Positions 1 through 11,814 of a DNA stretch of 64,000 nucleotides are shown here, piece by piece. Below the pieces are notes generated by a model. It searched no databases, had not been told where the DNA came from, and worked only from the letters and a program-made list of their open reading frames with translations. Positions within the stretch are counted from its first letter, which is position 1; each line of letters opens with the position of its first letter. The stretch lies in assembly GCA_009809945.1 (NCBI GenBank), contig WTPW01000713.1, forward strand, positions 104,726-168,725, read 5' to 3'. The stretch comes from Gigaspora margarita (taxonomy: Eukaryota; Glomeromycota; Glomeromycetes; Diversisporales; Gigasporaceae). A program made the position numbers and the translations under genes.

Positions 1-99
1 GCCATTCCGTCATTATTCGATTGTTTGATCTGGGTTTGATTTTTAGTTATTGCCCACTTCGTGGACAATAACATATACTTATTATAACCAACTCATACG

Positions 100-342
100 G
101 GTCACTCATGTGGGTATCCTGCAGGTTGACCCACAGGTGACCCGCAGGTTGACCAACAGGTGACCCGCGGGTTGACCAACGGGTGACCCGTGGGTTGACA
201 AACGGGTGACCCGCGGGTTGACCCACGGGTGACCCGCGGGTCACCCGCGGGTTGGCCACCCGGGTGGCCATAATTCAACCCGGGTCACCCGCCCACCCGC
301 GGGTGGCCCGGGTGAGACTTACCCGGGTCAGAACACTATGTG
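100..342. repeat. GC-rich tandem repeat, possible end of a hAT-like element
   Basis: About ten imperfect copies of a 20-bp unit close to GGGTGACCCGCGGGTTGACC form an island of very high GC in AT-rich DNA. The block ends in ACCCGGGTCAGAACACTA. Read on the other strand this begins TAGTGTTCTGACCC, which fits the TARNG-type start of hAT terminal repeats, so it may be the right end of an element whose left end lies outside the window. The 74-residue minus-strand reading frame inside it only reflects the repeat and is not taken as a gene. Confidence 0.6.
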
Positions 343-2099
343 CAAGTATATAGTTATTCATATTAGAAAAGTAGCTTTATTTCGTTCAATAGTGATTATG
401 AATGCCAAGGTAATTATAAATTTTATACTTGTTAATAAATCATTTTATTCAATTGTTTAAGAATCTTTTTTATAGATAATAAATTTGATGAATTGGTAAT
501 ACCGGATTGATTTATAAAAGCTACTCAACTGTTTTTGAACCGAAAATACGGTAAAGGAAATTATGCTTTACAAATAAGATTAGACCTGAATGCAATAGAA
601 TGTTATAAAGAATCGTATATATAAAATTGTCACCTGATAGGTTAAAAGGTTGGATTTACTTCATTCATATTTTCACAAATATATGATTTCACTACGAATC
701 AAATCTTATATCATATTAAATCCTGCTTGTGACGAAGCGATAATGTGATTGCATATTAGGAACTTCACAAGTTGTATCTTCACAAGGATTATGTGACATT
801 TTCTTTTATATTATTCCATATTTGTAACTTAAACGTAAAAGTTCTGCCTTGATTGTAGAGCAGTTTAATAATGTAATTACCTGACTTATTACTACGCTTT
901 CCAAATTACTGTTTAAGTTTTCATTGTTACGTCTTAACCCTGAAAAATGGAATATTAGCATGTGTCGTTTTTTTTAATAGTTTACTTTTGTCAAAAAGCT
1001 CAAAGGTTACATAGTTCAAAATTAGTTTTTTTTCTTATCTTCATTTTCCTTTTTGAATTACGCCGCAAAGAAGTCGTCACCACCGAAAGCCCCACTTTTT
1101 CAATTTGTCCTTTGAATTTAAATGAACACATTAAGTCTTAGTATTCATTTTGCAAAATCATCGAGAATAACACAGCTACATTTAATTAATTTACATGATG
1201 ATTGATGATCATTTACTTTTTATCTTTTGCAGTTTTGTAAGTTTAGTCACAATTCATCAGTTTCTTTAATCATTTAAAGTTTTATTTGACAAAGACAAAA
1301 ATAGTTTGCGTTTCATCTGCATGAAACACTGGGTTTCATCAAACAATTATATCACAAACAAATGAAATAACTAAGTAAAATAAAAGCAGCTTCTGACCCT
1401 AAATGAGATATTGTGTACTTTTGGTTTTAAAAAGTTAAATCATCAATTGTAAAACAGTATGAAAAAATTAACTCTTCATCTGATAATAACCAATTATATT
1501 TAAAAGATCCACGTAATATTGATGGTGAAATTGTTTATATAATCTATATTATGATAAAATATCGAAAGGCAAACATTCTGACAAAATATTTAACATATAG
1601 AACAATTTTTAGCAAAAAAAAAGCAAAATCCCGATCATTTAACTATTTTTGCTTGAAACAAAAGCATGAAAAATGAAAAGGTAACTATGTAGCATTGTAA
1701 AAAATATATTAAATCATACAAAAATAATTTGAACATTTGTAGAATTAATTTAGAAAACATTCCACCGGTATATCTCTTTGATAATTATTGTAAGATTTTA
1801 TAGAACTTTTAGTGGAAATTTTAAAGGTTAAATTAGGCTTTAGGTTAGGGTTTAACATCAAATCAAATAGAGTTAATGTATGTTGGGCACTGAATGTTTT
1901 TACTTAGTATCTTAACATCAATTACTAAAGCTATTATTAAGAAACAGCATATTTGAAGAATTTCACCTTAATGAGTATTTAAATTTAATTTATAATTTTT
2001 ATATAAATATTATTATTTATATCCAAAAAAACAAAGTATTAATTTTAAAAATTTAAGCCATTAAATACAAAGTTTTTTCTATTTTTTTGCATACATCGC
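343..2099. other. Intergenic, no gene recognised
   Basis: AT-rich sequence without a long or recognisable reading frame on either strand. A TTAGG-like stretch (TTTAGGTTAGGGTTT) lies near 1843, similar to motifs in the cores of the small elements described below. Confidence 0.5.
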
Positions 2100-2379
2100 A
2101 CCCTATTAAGATCTGGTGTAACGTAAAATCAAAGCAATAAATTAATTCGTTAGTTTAAGGTTAGGGTAAGAGTTAAGATTGTTTAGGGTAGGTTAGGATG
2201 CATTTTTTAGCAAAAAGTTTTTAACCCAAAGTTTCGTAAGGAAGTTTTTTTCGTAGAGCACAAGAGATTGGTTTCATAGGCAAAATTTAGCGTTATGGCC
2301 GATTTTTGAAAAAAATCATAATCACTTCGATTTCACGTTACACCTGATCCTGCATTCTAATTGGTTGATCAGGATAGCG
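2100..2379. mobile_element. Non-autonomous TIR element with 9-bp target duplication (MULE-like)
   Basis: ATACATCGC occurs immediately outside both ends (2091-2099 and 2380-2388), a 9-bp target duplication of the size made by Mutator-like transposases. Subterminal inverted repeats are readable: GATCTGGTGTAACGTAAAAT on the left against the complement of CACGTTACACCTGATCC on the right. The core carries TTAGGGTAAG/TTTAGGG-like motifs and a block (about 2265-2370) that recurs in four other inverted-repeat elements of the window. It has no coding capacity. Confidence 0.65.
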
Positions 2380-2864
2380 ATACATCGCCATAGCTGATAG
2401 CAATAAATTATGTAATTCTTTTTTTTTAAAATCACACTAAAATTTAATGAAAAATTTTTATTTTAAAAATTTCATGGCTAATTTTTTAGGATTGTTGAGG
2501 AACTTTAAAAATTGTTAAGCTTTAACTTAACTGATGGTGGTTCAAACTATTCGATTTAGAATAAATTGTAGGCCCCAGATAGGGACCAACAAAAATATGG
2601 AACATTATCATTTATATTATTTCCAATTTTTGTAAATAATATATTAATATAGATTTTTACAGAATCTTGGTCCAGGTCTACATTAAGAGTCTTTCTGGTG
2701 GGCCTGCAAAGTCGCATATTTATAACTAATCTATTTTATTAAACCTCAATAATATAAAATCATGTGCACGTTTTCATTAGTTAAATTTGTGGACTTTTTT
2801 TTTTTCTTTGAAGATAATGAAACATTTTGATTTAAACGAAAATTATAATGAACTAAAAAATTTA

Positions 2865-3966
2865 TCAATAGTTATTAGGAATTTCCATGCTTTTAATTGG
2901 ATTACTAACTTTTAAGTTCGATAGACTTTCAGTAATCTTTTGCGTGTTGATTAGCTTAGAGGAGTACATGTGATCTGGGTGTATTTTCATCATAGGATTT
3001 GGACTGATCCTATCAGCTTCTAGAAATTGCATTTTAATTTCATCTATTTCATTTAAATTTTCAACACTTCTATTCCATTTATAAAGTTTACTTGTTATAT
3101 CTACTGCAGTAGGTCTTTTTTGAGGATCGGGATCCAAGCATCGTTTCGCTAATTCTACGTAACAATAGGGAGTTCCAGGGGCAAACACAGGTCGTAATCC
3201 CATACAAATTTTCATTGATAGATCTTCAAAATCATGACCATCAAAAGCTCTAGATCCAGTTGATATTTCTGTCATAATTATTCCTAACGAATAAATATCA
3301 GCTGCTTGCGTAAACATTATTTTCCCAGTTAACATTTCATTTATTGATGCTTGTTGTAATAAAATTTCTGGTGCAATGTAAGGCAATACCCCATATAGTC
3401 CACCAGACTTATTTTCCATTGATGTTGCAAGCCCCAGATCCGAAACATACGCATTATCTATATCATCTGTAAAATATTGCCACTATGTAAATCTTTATGT
3501 ATTAATCCTTTAAAATGAATCATATCAAGATCAAAAGTTATACATTGTAATAATTTTAATTTTTTCTTCCAATCCATTTGTGATACATCGTAAAGATTAT
3601 TACTTAAAGAATTCTTACTGGCATATTCCAAAACTAGAATATAATTTCCGTTATCATCTTTTGATATTCCATGGCATTTTAAAAATGATGGGTACACATA
3701 TCTGATTTCACAAAACATTCTTAATTCTTCTATAAATTCTTTACGATTATTTGAAATAAGTTTTTTAAGTGCAATAGTTGTATGTAATTCTCTACTTTTA
3801 TCGTACCACTCCGCACGGTATACAATCGCAAATCCACCTTTTCCTATTTCTATAATATCTTCGAATTCTTCATAAGGAATCCATGGTAATTGATATTTAT
3901 TTTCAATCAACATCTTTTTTAGATATTGATCAATATCAAATTGTTCAGATGCATACTTGTATTTAA
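2865..3966 (-). pseudogene. Protein kinase domain (TKL-like) of an SLR-kinase fusion gene, one frameshift
   Basis: This is the kinase half of the gene whose Sel1-repeat half lies just upstream (4114-4973). The N-lobe reads IPYEEFEDIIEIGKGGFAIV (glycine loop), then TTIALKKL with the ATP-binding lysine, then IHKDLHSGNIL (catalytic loop, HKD in place of HRD). After NILQ the frame breaks near 3458; one extra base would restore DDIDNAYVSDLGLATS, with DLG as the DFG equivalent. The C-lobe continues with PYIAPEIL, DIYSLGIIMTEI and CLDPDPQKRPTAVDI and ends at 2865. The domain order matches fungal tyrosine-kinase-like kinases. The break may be real decay or a base-call error in the assembly; the rest of the domain is well preserved. 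The predicted exon opens at 3966, after an AG acceptor. Confidence 0.85.
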
Positions 3967-4109
3967 CTTTAAAAAAAATATATTAAATTAAGAATAAATT
4001 AAATTAATAATAATATTAAATACCTACTTGATACCAATTCGTTGAACCTAGTTATTTAAATTTAAATTAATATATGGTGCATTATAAATCTAAAACTAAG
4101 AAAAAGCAT

Positions 4110-4973
4110 TTACCTTTGATACCAATGATTAGCTTTTTGTATATTTCTTTCTACTCCAACTCCGTTTCGATAACAGCGAGCAACTTCAAAAGTTCCAGTA
4201 ATATGATACTTGTTAGCAAGATATAGATAACATTCAAAAGCTTTATTTTCATCTTTTGAGACTCCAATTCCATTTTGATAACAATCTGCGATATTATATG
4301 TCCCAATCTTATCACCGATCTCTGCAGATTTTTGATAATAAGCAAATGCCTTATTTTCGTCCTTTTCGACTCCAATTCCATTTTCGTAACAAATACCAAT
4401 TTTATTCATTCCATAAGAGTCACCCATCTCTGCAGATTTTTGATAATAAATGAATGCCTTATGTACATCCTTTTCAACACCAATTCCATAATTGTAACAA
4501 TATCCAATATTATATGTTCCATCAACGTCACCCATCTCTGCAGATTTTTGATAATAAATGAATGCCTTATGTTCATCCTTTTCAACTCCAATTCCATCTG
4601 CATAACAACATCCAACATTAAATGTTCCACTAGCGTTACTCATTTCTGCAGATTTTTGATAATAAATGAATGCCTTATGTTCGTCTTTTTCAACACCAAT
4701 TCCATAATCGTAACAATATCCAACGTTAAATGTTCCATCAACATGCCCCATCTCTGCAGATTTTTGATAATAAATGAATGCCTTATGTTCATCCATTTCA
4801 ACTCCAATTCCATTATCATAACAACGAGCAACATCGAAAATTGCAATAGTATGACCCATGTTCGCAGCTTTCAAATATAATTCGAATGCCTTTTTTTCAT
4901 CTTTATTCAAATTAATACCTTTTTCGTAATTATACCCCAAATTATAAAGTGCGAAAGGGCTCTCCTGGTTCAT
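4110..4973 (-). CDS. Sel1-like repeat (SLR) region, 5' exon of an SLR-kinase fusion
   Basis: The 287-residue frame opens with MNQESPFALYNLGYNYEKGI and has about seven to eight SLR units of 36 residues (pattern A..G...NIGYCY.NGIGVEKDE.KAF.YYQKSAE). SLRs are helical solenoids used as protein-protein scaffolds. The reading frame stops only because it runs into an intron: NHWYQ is followed by AG|GTAAAT at 4114/4113. A phase-consistent model is intron 4113-4048, a 20-nt micro-exon 4047-4028 and intron 4027-3967, joining into ...KYASEQFDIDQYLKKMLIEN and the kinase domain. The same SLR-then-kinase order is seen in the 11.8-16.0 kb gene. The micro-exon is an inference from splice signals and phase only. 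Confidence 0.8.
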   Translation of the reverse strand: MNQESPFALYNLGYNYEKGINLNKDEKKAFELYLKAANMGHTIAIFDVARCYDNGIGVEMDEHKAFIYYQKSAEMGHVDGTFNVGYCYDYGIGVEKDEHKAFIYYQKSAEMSNASGTFNVGCCYADGIGVEKDEHKAFIYYQKSAEMGDVDGTYNIGYCYNYGIGVEKDVHKAFIYYQKSAEMGDSYGMNKIGICYENGIGVEKDENKAFAYYQKSAEIGDKIGTYNIADCYQNGIGVSKDENKAFECYLYLANKYHITGTFEVARCYRNGVGVERNIQKANHWYQR

Positions 4974-6795
4974 ATTTTGTTATGGATCGAAAGAATTCAA
5001 ATTGAACGTAATGTATGTATATATATATTTTTAAATACATTTTTGGTCACAGCATTCATTCATATGCGGAATAAATCTGCACATATGTGATTAGTAACAC
5101 GAAATCGTTTCTAAAAGAAAATCTGTGGTAGTTCATGTAACGATATATGCATTTATGACACTGCAAATATGTTCTACCAAGATATTCTTTGCATAAATAC
5201 TAATCTATTCAATCTTTTATATTCTTTAGTGCTACTCTAAATCATAATCTTAATAGTAATCGTAAAAATATAAAAGTAATAGTAATGGTAACATTATCGA
5301 ATATTAAAAAATTTGAGTACTTTGAAAATCTGAAGTTAAAATTCCAATGACAAGCAAAAATACAAACAAGTACATTATATACGTATGTACGTTGAAATCT
5401 TAAAAATGGTCGTCAAATCATTCCGCAGCAATCGGACTTCGTATATTAACTAATCATTGGTCGTGTTAGATTTGCCGAGTAGTTACAGAGATATGGGAAT
5501 TAACGTATACAGTTTATGATAGTTTATATTGTGTGTAACTTAAAGAGTCTTTATTTATAAACATAATGGAACTTGTTCTTCCCCGTGGTCCAACAGGGTG
5601 TTTATTTATAAAAACCAATCATTAAGTATTAAATTGTATGAAAAATTAGATTAAATGGGCTAAATTATCCCGACTATTCTGGAAACTCAAATTTGGAAAT
5701 GCCGAAGTCACGTTTTCGGTTTCTAAAATTACTAAATTGATGATTGTTTAAACATCGGTGCGGGCGTTCCATAATAATGAAAATTTTATATTCTGAGAGT
5801 CCGTCTTATGTTTAATCTTACTCTCGTCTATTTATTTATTTATGTTTACTAATTTGTTTTTTTTTTGTGTTGGATTTTTTTTTGTTCAGTGAAAAGATTG
5901 TGATTGTTCTAAATGCAAATTAGATAGCAACCGCTTAAGGACTACTGGAATATAATGCAGAAATGTGAAATAAATCCGCATAAACGTTTATTTGTTAGGA
6001 TATGGTGATGAAGCGGTACAAGCAAGATGACACAGAAAAAAAATGATCTTATGCACTTGATGCTTTAACTATATACTGTATTTAAAATTTATAGATAACT
6101 ACTATAAAATCTTAGGAAATTATACACAGAGTGGAATTGCATCAATTGAAAATTTCGAGCATCAAAATAAATTTCTTTAATTAGTAATTAACTCGGTCAA
6201 TTTAAATTTAAATGCTTTGATAGTGATTAGTTTTTTTTACCTTATTAATAAATGTAGGTCTCATAAATTTCATAAATTTTGATTAAATTCACATGAATTA
6301 AAGCTTGAATTTTTATAAAGATACTGAATTTTATGTTAATGTTTTTGTAAAATTCTACTAATGAAATCGACAAATTAGATATTTCTGTTTTCATAATTGA
6401 TAAAAATGAAAAACAAGTTTACCGCAAAGGATTTGTTAATCTGTCTTTTTATTAAACAATCAAAATGATAATGAAGCTATAAATATCTTGTTCTTTCGAG
6501 CTTGATATCGAATTAGATCGAGTTGTTGTGGTCATTATAAAATGGCAATTTCCGATTGAAAGTAATACAAGAAATTTTATAAATGAAAATCCAAAGTGAT
6601 TTGGCATTGCGATATTTCTAAAGATAATATGAATTAGCTTTATTGTCCTAAATATCTGCAGTTAACCAGTGTAAATTAAATGGAACGATGATTAAATTAA
6701 ATGCTATGTATATGCTAAAATTTTTTATATATTTATAAAAAAACTCGATGAACATTAGAATATTCAACCTCTTCATCGTTGATCGAAATTCTAGG
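4490..6795. repeat. Segmental duplication, copy 1
   Basis: The 5' part of the SLR exon and about 1.8 kb upstream of it recur in the same orientation at about 38595-41470. Shared landmarks include AGAAAATCTGTGG (5118 and 39368), TTCTACCAAGATATTCTTTG (5171 and 39415), TCTTGTTCTTTCGAGCTTGA (6488 and 41150) and GATGAACATTA near the right end. This copy lacks the two small elements present in copy 2, so it provides their empty sites. Between 4974 and 6795 no gene is recognised. Confidence 0.8.
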
Positions 6796-7364
6796 GTTTA
6801 TGACCAAACGATGCTCAAAACTCATAGATTCCAATCATTAATTATATTATTATAAGCTACCGATGTTATTATAGACTACATATATGATTATATTCAAAGA
6901 TATTCACAAGTAACATTATCACGAAGGTATCTTCTTCAGAAAATCTCCTTTTAAAAGTCTTATAAAAACTTGTGCTTAAAATAATTATTGTTATAGTTAT
7001 ATTTTACGTTTATAAAACATAAACAAAATACTAAAGCTCATTAAAATCCTCATGTAGTCTTTATATTCACAAAAACATCGTGCTCGTTAAAATTAGTTAA
7101 TTTTATCTCAATACTGTATAACCTTAGTTTAAAAAGCAAATTAGTTATTAAACTAAAGATAAATCCCGGATTTTCGTAACATATTGTAGCACTTTAATAT
7201 ACTGTATTTAATATTTGTTACATTTTTGAACAGCAAAAATATTTTTAGCATCCTAGAATATTATTCTTTATAATACCGATTCCATGTAGCAAGTCAATCA
7301 TGTATGTTCGTTCTGTCGATTTGATCCATGTCAGCTGCTTAAAAGATAAAAAGCTTTCTGTTTA

Positions 7365-8460
7365 TCTTTTCAGCACCAAATTCATTAAAGTTACAATCTG
7401 ACACTATATGTTCCTTTAGGAACATTAAACTCTGCAGTTTCTTTGATAATAATTGCACGGCTGATGCTGAAGTTGGCTGATGCTGAAGCTATGACCTATT
7501 TTGATATAAAATTTAAAAATTTTTTTTGGATGTTTTTTTTTGTTTTTGTCTTATAGGGTTAGGTAGGGTTTGGGTACAGATTTCATATTTATAGAGTATA
7601 TATGGATTTTAGCAGGGCTTATAGTTTCAAATCGAAATACCATAGCTTCAGCATCATCCAACTTCAGCATCAGCCGTGACAAGAATTAAAAGCTTTGCGT
7701 AAATTTACCGATTCCATTTTCGTAACAACAACAGACTAAAAGCATTCCATGAGCAGAACTCATATCTACAGTGAAAAAATATTTTTTTCTTTCTCTAATT
7801 TTATTGTAGTAACAAATACGAACTGCGAACTTCCCATAATATGATACATCTTAGTAGCTTTTCTACAAATTTAAACATTTCTCATCCTTCCTTCACAATT
7901 TCAATTAAACTCCAACCATAGGCGTTTTTTCAACATAACATATATTGGAAGTTTATTAAAACGGGAGTATCACACTAGCTGTTTTCTGCTTTTACAAATT
8001 GAATATTTCTATCAACATATATTCAAGATCAAATATTTATCAGCATTACCCATATCGATGAATTTTTGGTATTGAACGAATTCCTCATGATTATTTATTA
8101 ATTTATTTATTTTTTTGACATCTATGTCATTTCATAACAAATTCAAAGACTATTACTTGCAGTTTTAATCACCCATCTCTACAAATGCTTGATAACAAAT
8201 ATATAAATACCTTATAATTATTCTTCTCAGTTCCAATTCCATTTCAGTAACAATCCCAAGTCTATTACACTTGCCTTTCGTTCAGCAAACTATTGAAAAT
8301 GAATAAATGCTTTATACTTATCCGTTTCAATGCCAGTCAATGAATGATAAACTACACTATGAACATATTTGGCATAACGTTTAACATTTTATCCATTTTA
8401 TCTGATTTTTGATAATGAAGGTATATATCCTTTTCAATTTCGAAATTAATGAATATAATA
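7365..8460 (-). pseudogene. Decayed Sel1-repeat gene
   Basis: The minus strand keeps recognisable SLR codon patterns. CTTTTCAGCACCAAATTCATT at 7368 parallels the complement of GVEKD/GIG units in the intact exon; CTCTGCAG...TTTGATAATAA at 7431 matches the YYQKSAE motif; ACCGATTCCATTTTCGTAAC at 7707 is the complement of CYENGIG. Further units appear near 7840, 8045, 8175 and 8235. No frame stays open for more than a few dozen codons, so this is a heavily decayed relative of the neighbouring SLR gene. A MITE sits inside it. Confidence 0.6.
7456..7678. mobile_element. MITE with about 37-bp terminal inverted repeats
   Basis: The left end reads CACGGCTGATGCTGAAGTTG and continues to GATGCTGAAGCTATG; the right end is its inverse, closing in ...CAGCCGTG, with only one or two mismatches. 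The middle is AT-rich and contains AGGGTTAGGTAGGGTTTGGG. It interrupts the decayed SLR gene. No clear target duplication was seen. Confidence 0.75.
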
Positions 8461-8739
8461 TGAAAAATTTTGCTAATATACAATATGGCCATGCACAATT
8501 AATCAATTTTTTTTCCTAACATGGTCGGATTTATTAAAAGTTTCAAGTATAAAAAACCAAGTAATTAAATTTGCTATAACGCTTTGGTAAAATAATCTAA
8601 AAAGAAATAAGCCTTTCCACTGATAACAATATAATCTGTTTAATTTTTATAGCAATAGCTATATCTAAAACAGCTTTATTAAATTTGCAAAGTTTGAAAT
8701 TGCTATTAGCGTCATAAATATAAATTATTAAATTCAATT

Positions 8740-9490
8740 TCTAAATATTTGACCTTCTTTGTGCTGTCCTAGTTTAAAATTAGCTCAATTCAATAAAGTA
8801 ATGCAATATCGTTATCTGGCACAAATTTCAATCCTTTATTTAAATTTCTAATGTCATTTTCATTTTTTAAAAAAAAAACATAAAGAAAATTATACCATTT
8901 AAGAATAAATGTTTTTTTTTTAAAATATCAAAGTGCGCATTCGAATTGTGTCCAAGTATGTAATATCCTTCTCCATAAATCATAATTGCTGTTATATTAT
9001 TTATTACAATTTTGTTTCATTTCAGAATTTTCATTGAAGTAAATCAAACTCTTTAAAAGCATCTATTAAATATTTTAGCATAGTTACGTTATTTCGTATT
9101 TTTAAGTCGTAGTAAGCTATTCTACGAAGAATTAAAGCAAGCACAAAATCTTGCTTAGTTTTTAATACTATACTGAACCCTTAAGTGCACTATTGTATTG
9201 TTCTAATTTAAAATTAATTTCACTATTAACAAATAATGCGGGCAAATTATTTTGTTCAATGCCTAGTACTTTTTCAAATATGACAATATGTCTTCTTGTG
9301 AACCTATTACCAAAAAAAATTCCATTAAAGATTAATGTCATTACATTTGTTGGAAATTCCTATTGCATTCTCGAAGTCAGAATGCAAATTAAAATAAGCC
9401 TCTTACGAAAGATTAATATATTGGCACTATTAGGCTCAATTTTTAAGATCGATAAATGTTTATTAAGGCAATCAAGACAGTAGAAAGCTT
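8740..9490 (-). pseudogene. Decayed tetratricopeptide-repeat (TPR) gene
   Basis: Minus-strand fragments read as TPR helices: FEKVLGIEQNNLPALFVNS and INFKLEQYNSAL (about 9175-9290), KQDFVLALILRRIAYYDLKI (about 9080-9160), EGYYILGHNSNA (about 8940-8975) and LNKGLKFVPDNDIALLY (about 8800-8850). Spacing fits 34-residue units, but frames change and stops intervene repeatedly, so the gene is dead. TPR proteins form helical scaffolds, often paired with kinases in these fungi. The plus-strand 96-residue frame over the same DNA is an antisense artefact. Confidence 0.6.
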
Positions 9491-9964
9491 CTCTATGTAT
9501 GCAATAAAATTACAGTAGAATAACATTGTTTTTATCCAAAACTTATTCAAATCTGTTATATTTATTCCAATGAAATTAGGTACGTACTCCCACTAAATAG
9601 CAGATAAGTGTTGAATTATACAGGTCTGACGTAACAATTCATGCGAAATTAATTAAAAGTGTACTAAAGTACATTAGTAATTTCTTGTAAAAATAAATAA
9701 ATTAAATTTTTAGTTGAATCAGTGATGTAATAACCAATTAATTATAAATATGATTTGTCTTCGCGCAATAACTCTTTCTTGAAATGTCTAATAGAACTTT
9801 AATGGTCGATGATTCTGAAGCACAACGATTTATAAACCAGTCCTATGTTACGAATACAGAAAAAAACATCCAAATGGCTTCGCTACGTCGATCATCTCAA
9901 ACAAGAAAAAACATCACAAAAACTTCAGACGAAATTGACATTAAAACTTAACTTGACACATATA

Positions 9965-10146
9965 TTAGGCCGCGAAAAGTTAATTGTATAACCTGCCGCC
10001 CAACTTTTCAAAAAGAAGCAAATTGTTTTTTTTTCAAGTTCCAATTGTGCTGATTATTCCGTTTTTGCTATTTAATTTTTTTTATAAATTCATCCGGTAT
10101 CTGCTGATTGCGACCTTAATTTTCCGGAATTAACGATAGGCCTAGT

Positions 10147-10181
<35 letters not shown>

Positions 10182-10362
10182 TAAAAAATTTCCATATTTT
10201 CTGATTCCATCCCCTGAAACCGGAAAATTAATTTTGCATGGCTTTAGATATGAACATAATGAATCTTAATTTACAGTAAATTAAAAAAAAATCCGACCTG
10301 CTGAATAAAATTCTGGAACAACAAGTATGCAAAACGAAATTAACTTTGCGTGGCCTAACGTG
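9965..10362. mobile_element. Inverted-repeat element, about 0.4 kb
   Basis: TTAGGCCGCGAAAAGTTAAT on the left is inverted as ATTAACTTTGCGTGGCCTA on the right. The interior holds an A-run followed by (AT)n at 10149-10180. No target duplication could be confirmed; the TAGGC start would suit a hAT-type end. Confidence 0.5.
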
Positions 10363-11364
10363 TGACGTTCCAAAATTTAATAATAACTTAGGTCAATTTG
10401 AAATCAACTTAAATCGTGAAATGACACAGACATAATTAATATTGTATTGTCTATTTCTATATTATTATTGTATTATATTTTCTTACATAATAGCTATCTC
10501 GATTTTATAAATTAAATGATAGTTATCTAATTTTATTTTTGACGACATACTACATTTAATTATTTGCATAATTTTAATGCAAAAAAAAACTTTATCTAAG
10601 AGCTTCTTTAATTCTAAGATAACCTATTCACGGATCGATTTAGAATCGACTTAGATTGAATTAGAATCGTTATTAACTTGAGCATGCTCAGAAATTCATT
10701 TACAACCTATGTACATTCAGAATTAGCTTAAGCAATTGTCACAACATATATAAGTTCATCAGTTTATATTTTGATAGTTTTTAAATTTTAGTCAAATAAA
10801 TCTCTGAAGTAACAAGTTTATGAATATTATAGGAGTACATCTATTTTAGGGTGTCCAGGATTATGCAAAAGCACAATAGGCGTTCACATAATTGGAGCAA
10901 AAAAAGCATCCATATCACGTGGCCCGAATGTGATTGGCCGTTGTGGTCGTTGAGAGTGTAGGTGCTGCACAAAAAATTCGCTTAATTTGGATTAGCCAAT
11001 GGCCATCGACACAATTCTGGGACGCATTATACATAAATTTGGCCGGAATTAATTTTTCAATTTTTTAATTCCAAAAATGGAAATTTTTAAGGGTTTGGCC
11101 AGTCCAATGGTAAATTAGTCCGGGAACGCTTTTCATTTAACGGTCAGCCGCGATTTCATTAGCAAAAATTTGTCGTGAATTTCCGCGCATTGTTTGTGTG
11201 GCACTTAGATTTATTATAAACACTAGTTTCTGCTAACTCTACTGTAAAGTAAGTTGTTTGTGAAGTAATTGTTAGTGTTGATCAGATTTGAATTATTTAT
11301 CCGTAGACTATTGCCTATTTCGATATAAATAAAACTATATATATATACTACTATTTTAATTAAC

Positions 11365-11590
11365 CAGGGTTGGGCAGCCCTCTATGTCCAGTGAAATTCA
11401 CTGGACACTGGACATATTAATTTGTCCAGTGTCCATTGATTTATTAACATATATAGAGTAAAAATTAGTGGTACTAATTATTTGTTTGCTTGACTCTGAA
11501 CAGAGGTTTCTTATTTCTAAAAAAAAATTACAGACAATTTTAGAAATTTAAGTTTTATTGGACAACCCACATGTCCAATTGCCAACCCTG
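11365..11590. mobile_element. hAT MITE, 226 bp
   Basis: The termini are CAGGGTTGGGCA and the inverse TTGCCAACCCTG. They are flanked by a perfect 8-bp duplication TAATTAAC (11357-11364 and 11591-11598). A short palindromic motif around TCCAGTG...CACTGGA is repeated near the left end. There is no coding capacity. It is nested inside the candidate 9.5-kb element. Confidence 0.9.
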
Positions 11591-11814
11591 TAATTAACTA
11601 TGCATCACATAAACAACTCACTTAGTAGTATTCTTTACTCTTGTTATAAATAATTGCCCGGAGCGTAGCGGAGGACGTTATATGTTTATGTAAGGTGATA
11701 CAAATTTAAGTTTTACAATGTTTCACAACATTTCATGCCATATATAAGCAAATCCTTTACGTAATATCTTAAATTCAAGATAGAAATCTTATTTTTTTTT
11801 GATATACAAATGAA

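Noticed and set aside
4256-4880. Long reading frames on the plus strand over the SLR exon (and similarly 38613-39074, 13994-14545)
   Set aside because: They are antisense to a clear SLR coding sequence; the 108-bp periodicity keeps other frames open.
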